In this document: piece after piece, positions 25,690 through 33,628 of the stretch
Position numbering within the stretch: the first letter of the stretch is position 1
Layout: every line of letters starts with the position of its first letter
Assembly: GCA_022184915.1 (NCBI GenBank)
Contig: JAGTJU010000004.1
Location: 1-64,000 of the forward strand
DNA: 64,000 bases
Reading direction: 5' to 3'
Source: Myxococcales bacterium
GTDB taxonomy: Bacteria; Myxococcota_A; Polyangia; Fen-1088
Translations under genes and position numbers: made by a program
Notes under the pieces: generated by a model
The model's database searches: none
What the model was told of the DNA's origin: nothing
The model's input: only the letters and a program-made list of their open reading frames with translations

Positions 25690-26499
25690 CTAGAGCCTGC
25701 GGGCGGCCAGATCGATGAAGCCTTCGAGCCAGATCATGTTCACGCGGGAACAGGCCGGTGCGGGGGACACGGTGGTGGTCTCCAGGGTTGCGACCCAGGG
25801 CGTACCCCGGCGCCAAAAGAGGTCCGTGATCGAACCGTCATGCAGCTCGATGAGCGCCTCGGCGTCGCTGAAGAGGTCATCATCCACCTCGGCGTCGCGC
25901 GCCAGGGGCAGCACATCGTCAGACCGGGTCAGCAGCGTGCGGAACGGGTCTCGATCTCCGAAAACGTAGGCGTAGCAACCGGTCTTGGCGAGCCAAGGGT
26001 CCTGGTGCAGGTCCAGCATGGCCCGCGGCGTGGGCAGCGCGGCGAGTTGGCGCGCCATCGCTTGCGTCTCGGCCGGCCCCTCGAGGAACGGCCGCCAGCC
26101 GAGGCAAGCCGATTGGCCGTGAGGCAGCTGGTCCACCCAGGCCTTCGTTTGCCCCTGCACGACCTCGTACCGCAGGAAGTCGTTGTTCGGGGCTTCCTGG
26201 GCCTCGTTGTAGCGGGTGCGGACCTCGAAGCCCGACGGGTTGACGCAGGGGAAGATCGTGAGTCCTACCCGGCAGCGTCGCGCGCGCGCGACCAGGTCGG
26301 GCAGGTGGGCGAGCAAAGTAAGGGGGCCGGCTGTCTCGTCGCCGTGGAACCCGGCCGTCACGAGCAGGTCGTGCGCGCCGTCCGTTTGGGCGCGCATCAA
26401 GGGGTACGTACGCCCCGCGACCTTCATTTCGTCGACCGTTTCCACCTGAGCGACCGCGCCCCATCGGCGAAACGCTGCGTCGTACTCGGCCCATTTCAT
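25690..26499 (-). CDS. M14-family zinc carboxypeptidase/deacylase-like protein
   Basis: A 269-residue protein with the metal motif AGFHGDETAGP (HxxE) near residue 52 and a later DLHQDPW that can give the third ligand. TIFPCVNPSGFEVRTRYN between them is typical of the carboxypeptidase and succinylglutamate desuccinylase fold. It lacks a signal peptide, so it is probably cytoplasmic and acts on a peptide or amide. The substrate is unknown. The gene stands 207 bases from the divergent uxaC. Confidence 0.8.
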   Translation of the reverse strand: MKWAEYDAAFRRWGAVAQVETVDEMKVAGRTYPLMRAQTDGAHDLLVTAGFHGDETAGPLTLLAHLPDLVARARRCRVGLTIFPCVNPSGFEVRTRYNEAQEAPNNDFLRYEVVQGQTKAWVDQLPHGQSACLGWRPFLEGPAETQAMARQLAALPTPRAMLDLHQDPWLAKTGCYAYVFGDRDPFRTLLTRSDDVLPLARDAEVDDDLFSDAEALIELHDGSITDLFWRRGTPWVATLETTTVSPAPACSRVNMIWLEGFIDLAARRL

Positions 26500-26707
26500 T
26501 CTTCAACAATGCGCCCTCCCCGGCGTGATGTCCGGTCTCGGGCGCGAAAAAATCCTTCTCCGCGCGGCCGCACGGACCTGCGGTCGCCGTTCGGCAAAGG
26601 AGCGCGTCGCTGGACTCTCCGGCGGGCTTTCGGGGCCTGCCCGGTGGGCTCGGGGCGCAGGGTAGGCCACCCTGGCCATTCCGCGGAGCGTTGGTTAGTA
26701 TCCGCCC

Positions 26708-28153
26708 GTGACCGCCTCTCACCGCCCCTTTCTCGACGAAGACTTTCTGCTCGAATCCCGCACGGCGCGTTGGCTGTATCACGACGTTGCGAAGCCCCAG
26801 CCCATCATCGACTACCACTGTCACTTGCCGCCCGCCGAAGTGGCCAGCAACCACCGGTTTCGAAACCTCTTCGAGATCTGGCTGGCGGGCGACCACTACA
26901 AATGGCGAGCCATGCGCTCATGCGGTGTGCCCGAGCGCCTGTGTACGGGGGACGCCAGTGACTGGGACAAGTTCGAGGCGTGGTCGGCCACGGTGCCCCA
27001 GACGCTGCGCAACCCGCTTTACCATTGGACCCACCTCGAGCTGCGCGACCCTTTCGGAATTGAAGGCAAGCTGCTTTCGCCCCACACGGCGCGCGAGATC
27101 TGGGACGCCTGCAACGCGAAGCTCGAGACCGACGCCTTCCGCACCCAGGGACTGCTGGCGCACTTCAACGTGGTGGCGGTGTGCACCACGGACGATCCCA
27201 CCGACGATCTGTCGGCGCACAGGCGCCACGGACAGCTGCCGTCGCCCGCGACTCGTCTTTACCCCACGTGGCGGCCCGATCGCGTGCTGGCGGTGGACAA
27301 GCCCGCCCTGTGGAACGCGTGGGTCGACAAGCTGGGCGACGTTGCCGGCGTTGCGATTTCATCCTTGGACGATCTGCGCCAGGCCCTCCGTCGCCGGCAC
27401 GACTATTTCCACACACAGGGCTGTCGCCTCTCGGACCACGGCCTCGAGACCGCTTACGCCGCAGCCTACACCGAAGCAGACCTCGTTCGCGCGTTCGAGG
27501 GCGCGCGCGCGGGACGTGCGCCGTCCCCCGAGGACCTCGAGCGCTTCCGCTCGGCCTTGCTCCACGAAATGGCGCTGTGGGACCACGAGCGCGGCTGGGT
27601 GCAGCAGTTCCACTTCGGAGCTTTGCGGAACAACAACACGCGCGCCTTCCGCTCGTTGGGCCCCGATACGGGCTTTGATTCGATGGGCGACTGGCCCATT
27701 GCCTCTTCGCTGTCACGCTTCCTCGATCGCCTGGACGAAACCAACCAGCTGGCCAAGACCATCCTCTACAACCACAACCCGCGCGACAACGATCTGTTCG
27801 CAACGATGATTGGCAACTTTCAGGACGGCTCCGTCCCGGGGAAGATGCAGTTCGGCGCAGCTTGGTGGTTTTTGGACCAGAAGCAGGGCATGGAGGCGCA
27901 GCTCGATTCGCTTTCGGCCATGGGCATCCTCTCCCGCTTCGTGGGTATGCTGACGGACTCGCGCAGCTTCCTCTCGTATTCGCGGCACGAGTACTTCCGC
28001 CGCATCCTGTGCAACAAGCTGGGGGACGAGGTCGAGCGGGGGTTGTTGCCGTCGGATCGAGGCTTGCTCTCGGCGCTGGTCAAGTCCGTTTGTTTCGACA
28101 ACGCACGCGACTACTTCGGTTTGCCGCTCGGGCAGGGGCGTGGGCCGTCGTAA
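26708..28153 (+). CDS. uxaC: glucuronate (uronate) isomerase
   Basis: A 481-residue enzyme that interconverts D-glucuronate/D-galacturonate and the keto acids fructuronate/tagaturonate. Signature blocks are PFLDEDFLLESRTARWLY, the metal-binding IIDYHCHLPP, FEIWLAGDHYKWRAMR and VQQFHFGALRNNNTR. The length matches the family. The start is GTG. No other hexuronate genes are present, and it is followed, with a 14-base overlap, by moaC, a functionally unrelated gene. This suggests that either local uronate use depends on genes elsewhere or the pairing is accidental. Confidence 0.93.
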   Translation: MTASHRPFLDEDFLLESRTARWLYHDVAKPQPIIDYHCHLPPAEVASNHRFRNLFEIWLAGDHYKWRAMRSCGVPERLCTGDASDWDKFEAWSATVPQTLRNPLYHWTHLELRDPFGIEGKLLSPHTAREIWDACNAKLETDAFRTQGLLAHFNVVAVCTTDDPTDDLSAHRRHGQLPSPATRLYPTWRPDRVLAVDKPALWNAWVDKLGDVAGVAISSLDDLRQALRRRHDYFHTQGCRLSDHGLETAYAAAYTEADLVRAFEGARAGRAPSPEDLERFRSALLHEMALWDHERGWVQQFHFGALRNNNTRAFRSLGPDTGFDSMGDWPIASSLSRFLDRLDETNQLAKTILYNHNPRDNDLFATMIGNFQDGSVPGKMQFGAAWWFLDQKQGMEAQLDSLSAMGILSRFVGMLTDSRSFLSYSRHEYFRRILCNKLGDEVERGLLPSDRGLLSALVKSVCFDNARDYFGLPLGQGRGPS

Positions 28154-28652
28154 GGCTTCGGCTCCGCCCGTCGCGCCCGGCCTGACCCACGTGGACGGGA
28201 CCGGGCACGCCCATATGGTCAACGTTGGTGACAAACCGGAAACGTTGCGCCGGGCGGTGGCTTCGGCAGCGGTGAAGATGAGCCCCGCGGCGTACGCGGA
28301 GGTGGCGGACAACACCAACAAAAAAGGCGACGTCTTGGCGGTGGCGCGTGTGGCGGGCCTTTCCGGGCTCAAACGCACAGCCGAGCTCGTGCCCCTGTGC
28401 CACCCCGTGCGTGTGGTGGGATCGAAGGTGGAGCTCTCGCTGGATGCCGCGCTTCCGGGCGTTCGCGTGAGCGCCACCGTGGAGGCTTTCGACCGCACAG
28501 GGGTGGAGATGGAGGCCATGATGGCCGCCAGCCTCGCCGCCCTCACGGTCTACGACATGGTCAAGGGCCGCGACCGCGGCGTCGAAGTGCAAGCCTTGCG
28601 GCTCGAGGAAAAATCTGGAGGCCGCAGCGGCCTCTGGCGGCGTTCCCCGTAA
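28140..28652 (+). CDS. moaC: MoaC, cyclic pyranopterin monophosphate synthase
   Basis: A 170-residue protein acting in the first stage of molybdenum cofactor synthesis together with MoaA. The family blocks are intact: MVNVGDKPETLRRAVA, KKGDVLAVARVAG, LVPLCHPVRV and TGVEMEAMMAASLAALTVYD, then KGRDRG with the expected basic residues. The GTG start lies 14 bases inside uxaC. The tail after residue 155 is Gly/Ser/Arg-rich. No other moa gene is nearby. Confidence 0.92.
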   Translation: MGRRKASAPPVAPGLTHVDGTGHAHMVNVGDKPETLRRAVASAAVKMSPAAYAEVADNTNKKGDVLAVARVAGLSGLKRTAELVPLCHPVRVVGSKVELSLDAALPGVRVSATVEAFDRTGVEMEAMMAASLAALTVYDMVKGRDRGVEVQALRLEEKSGGRSGLWRRSP

Positions 28653-28688
28653 TGGGGAATATTAGTCAACGCAACCAGCTTCAACTCC

Positions 28689-29645
28689 ATGGAAAAAGCC
28701 AAAATCGTCATCATCGGGTCCGGGCCGGCAGGGTTTACCGCTGCCATCTACGCGGCGCGCGCCAACCTCGCGCCCATCATGTACGAAGGGGGGGGCGGTT
28801 ACGTCGAGCCCCTCACCGTGCCCGGTGGCCAGCTGATGATCACGACCGAGGTGGAGAACTACCCTGGTTTTCCCGAGGGTATCGAAGGTCCACACCTCAT
28901 GGACCTTCTGCGCAAGCAGGCCCTGCGCTTCGGCACGGACGTCCGCACTGCCGACGTGACCGAGGTCGACTTGTCCAAGCGGCCCTTCATCGTCAGCTCC
29001 GGCGACGAAAAGATCGAGGCCGAGGCCGTCATCATCGCCACGGGCGCATCGGCCAAATGGCTGGGGATTCCCTCGGAACAGAAGTTTCAGAACCACGGCG
29101 TCAGCGCCTGCGCTACCTGTGATGGGGCTTTCTTCAAGGAAAAAGAGCTCATCGTGGTGGGCGGCGGCGATACGGCGATGGAGGAAGCCACCTTCCTCAC
29201 CCGCTACGCAAGCAAGGTCATGCTGGTGCACCGCCGAGCAGACTTCCGTGCCTCGAAGATCATGGTGGAGCGCGCCCGCAAAAACCCGAAGATCGAATTC
29301 CTTACACCCTACGTGGTGGAAGAGATCTTGGGCGAGTTGCCCCGGCCGGGCGTCAAGGCCGTTGTGCTCAAGAACGTGGAAGACGGCTCGACCCGCGAAG
29401 TTGCTTGTGGGGGCGTCTTCGTGGCCATCGGGCACCGTCCGAACTCCGACCTTTTCGGCCGCTGGCTCGACACTGACGAAGCGGGCTACCTGAAGGTGAA
29501 CCCGGGCAGCACGCGCACCAAGATCGAAGGGGTCTTCGCCTGTGGTGATGTGGCCGACAAGGTCTACCGTCAGGCCATTACCGCCGCGGGCACAGGCTGC
29601 ATGGCCGCCATCGACGCCGAACGCTTTCTCGCTGAGCACGAGTGA
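28689..29645 (+). CDS. trxB: thioredoxin reductase
   Basis: A 318-residue NADPH-dependent flavoprotein. It has the FAD-binding IIGSGPAGFTAAIYAARA, the redox-active CATC in SACATCDGAFFKEKE near residue 140, the NADPH-binding VVGGGDTAMEEATFL, and the C-terminal FACGDVADKVYRQAITAAGTG. Length and motif order match bacterial TrxB exactly. It regenerates reduced thioredoxin in the cytoplasm. The next ORF overlaps its stop. Confidence 0.96.
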   Translation: MEKAKIVIIGSGPAGFTAAIYAARANLAPIMYEGGGGYVEPLTVPGGQLMITTEVENYPGFPEGIEGPHLMDLLRKQALRFGTDVRTADVTEVDLSKRPFIVSSGDEKIEAEAVIIATGASAKWLGIPSEQKFQNHGVSACATCDGAFFKEKELIVVGGGDTAMEEATFLTRYASKVMLVHRRADFRASKIMVERARKNPKIEFLTPYVVEEILGELPRPGVKAVVLKNVEDGSTREVACGGVFVAIGHRPNSDLFGRWLDTDEAGYLKVNPGSTRTKIEGVFACGDVADKVYRQAITAAGTGCMAAIDAERFLAEHE

Positions 29646-30415
29646 CGACGCGCCTTCCGCCGGGCGGGAACGGCGGGCATAATCGCCGCGTGAGCAGGCG
29701 AATCGACCCACACGCGCACGATCCCTCGGCTCCCGAGGCGGGGGCCGGAGGCCCCTCGCACGACACGAACGACTCCGGCGCGGCAAGCGCGCCGCCCCGC
29801 GAGGACGATTTTTCGGAGTTGGACGATGGGATCACCGGCGACGCCGCCGCCTCGGCGCCTGCAGGGGCCGTGCGGAGGGAGCCGCTGCACCTTCCGGCAG
29901 CGCCGGCAGGCATCTTCCCTGGGCCCGCCCCCAGCCAGGCCTTCGCGGAGCCCGACGCGCGGGTGCCGCACTTGGCGAAGGTGAACATGTTCTCGGGGCT
30001 TACCGCGACCTATCTCAAGCGCATCGCGTCGTTGTGTACCGAGGAGCACCATCCCGAGGGCGCTTTCCTGTTCCGCGAGGGAGAGCCTGGGGACAAGCTG
30101 TACATCATCGTCGAGGGGGCTGTGCGCATCGTGCGCCAGGTTTCCGGTATGGGGGAAGAGGCCTTGGCGGTGTTACGGGCCGGTGACTACTTCGGAGAAA
30201 TGGCTCTCATCGACACCTTTCCGCGCTCTGCCGATGCCTGCGCGCACGAGGCCTGTCGTGTCCTGGTGATGGACAAGCAGAAGCTCGAGGATCTGCTCTT
30301 CGTCGACCGGGATCTCGCCTACGATCTGCTCTGGAACTTCGTGCGGACCCTGTCGGGGCGCTTGCGTCAAACGAACGACAAAATGACCTTTCTCGCGGTG
30401 ACCAACCGATTCTGA
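29642..30415 (+). CDS. cyclic-nucleotide-binding domain protein
   Basis: A 257-residue product with a disordered Pro/Ala/Asp-rich N-terminal half (about 1-105) and a cNMP-binding domain (about 115-235). It has FLFREGEPGDKLYIIVEGAV and YFGEMALIDTFPRSADACA, which contains the phosphate-binding cassette Glu and Arg. No helix-turn-helix follows, so it is a sensor or scaffold rather than a CRP-type activator. GTG 29642 overlaps the trxB stop; GTG 29690 is an in-frame alternative. The nucleotide is not known. Confidence 0.82.
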   Translation: MTTRLPPGGNGGHNRRVSRRIDPHAHDPSAPEAGAGGPSHDTNDSGAASAPPREDDFSELDDGITGDAAASAPAGAVRREPLHLPAAPAGIFPGPAPSQAFAEPDARVPHLAKVNMFSGLTATYLKRIASLCTEEHHPEGAFLFREGEPGDKLYIIVEGAVRIVRQVSGMGEEALAVLRAGDYFGEMALIDTFPRSADACAHEACRVLVMDKQKLEDLLFVDRDLAYDLLWNFVRTLSGRLRQTNDKMTFLAVTNRF

Positions 30416-30571
30416 GTACCGGCTCGTTCGTCGCCGCGCGCTCGCCCCGCGCCGCGGTGCTCAACGCGTGAACGGTCGAGACGCGGGTTTCCGCACCTTT
30501 TCCCCGGTGCACCGTTTTCGGGGCTCCCCCGCAGAATTTGGGGGTCCACGAGCCCTGGGCGTTCACAACCC

Positions 30572-30883
30572 TTGCGCGACCCCTTGATCTGGGCAGCGGG
30601 GCGTGTTACCTCGCAGCCGCCCATCGACCCTGAAGCAAAAAAACTATGGCGACAGGCCGGCAACACCGGTGCTGTCGGAATCGAGATAGCCATCGCCATC
30701 GTGATCGGCTACTTCGGGGGCCAATACCTTGACGGACAATTTGGAACCACACCCTGGATCTCCTGGATCGGCTTCGCGGCTGGCGTCGGCGCCGGCATCA
30801 AGGCATTGGTTCGGGTCACCCGGCAGTACAACCGCGAGCAGCGCGACGACGCCCCTCCGCCGCCACCCCCTTCTCGTTCGTGA
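30572..30883 (+). CDS. atpZ: AtpZ-like (AtpZ/AtpI family) membrane protein
   Basis: About 100 residues with two membrane helices (AVGIEIAIAIVIGYFGGQYL and ISWIGFAAGVGAGIKAL) and an RDD-like basic tail ending in a proline run. This pattern matches the small F0-associated AtpZ family, thought to help ATP synthase assembly or Mg2+ entry. It is the first gene of the F0 cluster. Only TTG starts (30572, 30584) are available, so the exact start is uncertain. Confidence 0.75.
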   Translation: MRDPLIWAAGRVTSQPPIDPEAKKLWRQAGNTGAVGIEIAIAIVIGYFGGQYLDGQFGTTPWISWIGFAAGVGAGIKALVRVTRQYNREQRDDAPPPPPPSRS

Positions 30884-30889
30884 CCTTCC

Positions 30890-31297
30890 ATGACCCCGCG
30901 CCCGCCAAGCTTCGTGTCGCGCATCGACCGCACCAACCTGGTGCTGGGCGCCGCCGTGACCGCCGTCTGTGGCCTTCTGTGGGGCCTTTCCGGAACGCTG
31001 GCGGCGGGCCTTGGGACCGTGCTCGGCGCGTTGAATTTTTGGGCGTTGCACCGGCTTGGCCGGGGCATCGTGAAGCACGCTTTGGCCGGGGAGGTCACGG
31101 GCCGGGTCGCCGGGTTGGTGCTGCTCCTCTTCCTCAAAATGGGACTGCTCTTCGGTTGCGTGTGGCTGGCGGTGGTCCGCGGGGGGCTTCCCGTTCTGCC
31201 CTTCACCCTGGGAATCTCCGTGTTCGTCGTTTCCGTCCTGGGCGCCAGCTTGGTCCGCGCCCCTCTCGCTCCGGCCGAGGAGGCCTATCATGGGTAA
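30890..31297 (+). CDS. atpI: ATP synthase subunit I-like membrane protein
   Basis: A 135-residue protein with four hydrophobic helices (LVLGAAVTAVCGLLWGLSG, LAAGLGTVLGALNFWALH, VAGLVLLLFLKMGLLFGCVW and LPFTLGISVFVVSVLGASLV). It fits the AtpI/ATP synthase I chaperone family that promotes c-ring assembly. It lies seven bases after atpZ and overlaps atpB by eight bases, so the three are co-translated. Confidence 0.8.
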   Translation: MTPRPPSFVSRIDRTNLVLGAAVTAVCGLLWGLSGTLAAGLGTVLGALNFWALHRLGRGIVKHALAGEVTGRVAGLVLLLFLKMGLLFGCVWLAVVRGGLPVLPFTLGISVFVVSVLGASLVRAPLAPAEEAYHG

Positions 31298-32060
31298 TCA
31301 CAGCACCTGGTTCGACCTGCTTCCAGGGTACGAGACTCTGAAGCACAACCTGCAGATCTACCTCGGACGAGAGTGGACCTGGCAGGTCTTCCAGAGCACC
31401 CACTTCGAGATCACCCACGTCATGGGGGGCATCTTGGTGGTGCTCTTGGTGGCGTTTTTCGGCTTGCGTTTCCTCGCTGCGGTCAAGGGCGCCCCTGATG
31501 GGGGCCTGCTTCCGCCGAAGCGCTTCGGCCTACGCGCGCTGATGGAGATGCTGGGCGACACCATCTACGGCCTGATGGAGAGCGCCATGGGCCCCAAGGA
31601 CGCGCCGAAGTACCTGCCCCTCGTGGGCACGCTCTTCGTGTTCATCCTGTTTTCGAATCTGCTCGGCCTCATCCCCGGCCTGCTGCCGCCCACGGACACC
31701 ATCAAGACCAACCTTGCTCTCGCCGGCTTGGTCTTCGTCATGACACACCTGTACGGCCTCAAGGCCCATGGACTTGCCTACCTCAAGCACTTCCTCGGCC
31801 CCGTGTGGTGGCTGTCTTGGCTGATGCTTCCGATCGAGCTCGTCAGCCACGTGGCACGGCCCGTGTCCCTCTCGATGCGTCTCATGGGCAACATCGCCGC
31901 GGACCACAAGGTGGGCGTCGTGTTTTTCGGTCTCGTGCCCCTGCTGGTGCCCGTGCCATTTCTCGTGATGGGCGTCTTCGTGTCGTTCGTCCAGGCCGTT
32001 GTCTTCTCCTTGCTCTCCACCATCTACATCGCGACGGCGGTGGCCCACGAGGAGCATTGA
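31290..32060 (+). CDS. atpB: ATP synthase F0 subunit a
   Basis: A 256-residue membrane protein forming the stator half-channels. It has LFVFILFSNLLGLIPGLLPP, LKHFLGPVWWLSWLMLPIEL and SHVARPVSLSMRLMGNIAAD, the last carrying the essential Arg that faces the c-ring. The C-terminal helices are VGVVFFGLVPLLVPVPFLV and SFVQAVVFSLLSTIYIATA. The gene overlaps atpI, and atpE follows after 159 bases. The F1 genes and atpF/atpH are not in the window. Confidence 0.96.
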   Translation: MGNHSTWFDLLPGYETLKHNLQIYLGREWTWQVFQSTHFEITHVMGGILVVLLVAFFGLRFLAAVKGAPDGGLLPPKRFGLRALMEMLGDTIYGLMESAMGPKDAPKYLPLVGTLFVFILFSNLLGLIPGLLPPTDTIKTNLALAGLVFVMTHLYGLKAHGLAYLKHFLGPVWWLSWLMLPIELVSHVARPVSLSMRLMGNIAADHKVGVVFFGLVPLLVPVPFLVMGVFVSFVQAVVFSLLSTIYIATAVAHEEH

Positions 32061-32219
32061 GGGTCACGACGAGGCCATGCCGCGGCCCCGCGAATCACGC
32101 GGTCCCGTCGATGCCTGTTGCGTTTTAAGTCATCTCCGAATAAACAGCCCCCCGCAAGAACCAAGCGTCGCCCGCTACTGTCTGCACACCCCGGAAAATC
32201 CCCAAAGAGGAGTCTGCCA

Positions 32220-32543
32220 ATGTCCCGCATGAACAAGCTTTTCATCCCCTTCGCCGCCTTCGTCGTGGCGCTGCTCTCGAGCACCTCTGCGTTCGCCCAG
32301 GACGGGGCGGCAGATGGATCCCGCGGCTGGCTCGGCATTGCAGCAGCTTTGGCCATCGGCCTGTCGGCTTTCGGTGGCGCTTTGGCCCAGGGTCGTGCGG
32401 CCGCGTCGGCGCTCGACGGCATCGCGCGCAACCCACAGGCTTCCGGCAAGATCTTCGTTCCGATGATCGTGGGCCTGGCACTCATCGAGTCGCTGGTCAT
32501 CTACGGCCTCATCATCGCGTTCCAGCTCGCCGGCAAGATCTGA
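32220..32543 (+). CDS. atpE: ATP synthase F0 subunit c with N-terminal signal-like sequence
   Basis: A 107-residue precursor. An apparent signal peptide (FIPFAAFVVALLSSTSAFA, cleaved before QDGAADG) precedes the two-helix c subunit. Helix 1 contains GGALAQGRAAASALDG and helix 2 GLALIESLVIYGL, with the ion-binding Glu. The Gln in helix 1 plus Glu-Ser and a Tyr five residues after the Glu match the arrangement of Na+-binding c-rings such as that of Ilyobacter. The frame is open back to 32118, but the ATG at 32220 follows AGAGGAG and is preferred. A terminator closes the cluster. Confidence 0.94.
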   Translation: MSRMNKLFIPFAAFVVALLSSTSAFAQDGAADGSRGWLGIAAALAIGLSAFGGALAQGRAAASALDGIARNPQASGKIFVPMIVGLALIESLVIYGLIIAFQLAGKI

Positions 32544-32566
32544 ACTCAGCCTCCGTCTGCTGTTCG

Positions 32567-32594
32567 GGCGCCCTCTTTCCACTCTGGGGGCGCC
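32567..32594 (+). terminator. intrinsic terminator of the atp F0 cluster
   Basis: The seven-base arms GGCGCCC (32567-32573) and GGGCGCC (32588-32594) are separated by 14 bases and followed by TTTT, 23 bases after the atpE stop. Confidence 0.7.
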
Positions 32595-32649
32595 TTTTCG
32601 TATTTCAAGGTTTGCGAACGGCTGAACGTGGGGCTCGACGCATCCGTCG

Positions 32650-33594
32650 TCAGAGGCGGCCGCTCACCTCGGCGGCCACCTCGCGAAGCGGCACGAAGCG
32701 TGCCCGGGCGGTTTGGCAGGCTTCCAGGGTGGCGTCGAGGGCATCCAGTTTCCGAACGAGGCTGACCCGCAGATCGGGTTGTTTGTTCACGAGGGCGGAA
32801 GCAAGCCCATCGCCGGTGGCGTCGCACAGGTCGATGCCGTGAAGCTCGAAGTTGAAGAAGTCCCGAGACAAGGCGCTTGCCACCAGGGCCCGTCTGAGCA
32901 CTGCGGGGGCTGTGACAAGGGCGGTGCCGATCACCGGCAGCCTCAAGACGGGCGTGACCGAGACCGGCAACTCGACGAGGTCGAGTTGGCCCCGGGCATA
33001 GGGATTCTCCGCCGCCGGGCGATAGGGACGCGTGGGCGCACGTAGCACGCGCGGGCTGCCCAAAATGCTGCCCGACTGCCTCCCGAGCACGCGCATGCCC
33101 CCCATGACGAGCGCTTTTGCGGCGTAGTAGGGCACGGAGGGAAACACCGACGAGTCGTAGCGGTACCCGCGTTCGGCCAACAACGTCAACACCGTGCGGG
33201 TCACCTCGTAGCCGGGGGCCCGAAAGCCCACGGGGGCCTGCCCGGCGGTCTGCGCGATGACCGCATGGGCCCGGTCGAGCTCGGCAGCGATCTGCGCAGC
33301 GGACAAGCGCACGAGGTCGTAGGGATGGGTGTGGCTGTGGCTGGCAAGCTCGTGCCCTTCGGCCGCAAGGCCACGGAGCAGGCTCCGGCCCTCCTCGTCC
33401 TCCTCGAGATCCTGACCGACCACGAAGAACGTAGCCTTCACCCCATGCTTGCGGAACAGCGCGCCGAAGCGAGGCAGGCACCGGCGTAACACGGCAAAGC
33501 GGGCCCCCTCGGGCACGGGCTCCGCAAGCGCGTGGATCCGGTGGTAGCAGGCGAGGGCGTCGAGATCGACTGAAACGGAAACCGTGACACTCAC
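32650..33594 (-). CDS. polysaccharide deacetylase (NodB fold)
   Basis: A 314-residue protein. The GTG at 33594 gives VSVTVSVSVDLDALACY, where DLD supplies the catalytic and metal acid, and SHSHTHPYDL holds the metal His pair (HxxxH). FRAPGYEVT is motif 3, and RYDSSVFPS and ELPVSVTP follow. The pattern is like the deacetylases of exopolysaccharide and PEP-CTERM loci. No signal peptide is visible. It is divergent from the M61 peptidase with only 34 bases between starts, so the two share a promoter region. Confidence 0.85.
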   Translation of the reverse strand: MSVTVSVSVDLDALACYHRIHALAEPVPEGARFAVLRRCLPRFGALFRKHGVKATFFVVGQDLEEDEEGRSLLRGLAAEGHELASHSHTHPYDLVRLSAAQIAAELDRAHAVIAQTAGQAPVGFRAPGYEVTRTVLTLLAERGYRYDSSVFPSVPYYAAKALVMGGMRVLGRQSGSILGSPRVLRAPTRPYRPAAENPYARGQLDLVELPVSVTPVLRLPVIGTALVTAPAVLRRALVASALSRDFFNFELHGIDLCDATGDGLASALVNKQPDLRVSLVRKLDALDATLEACQTARARFVPLREVAAEVSGRL

Positions 33595-33628
33595 GCGGGC
33601 ATGGTAGCAAATCACCAGGGACGGTAAG

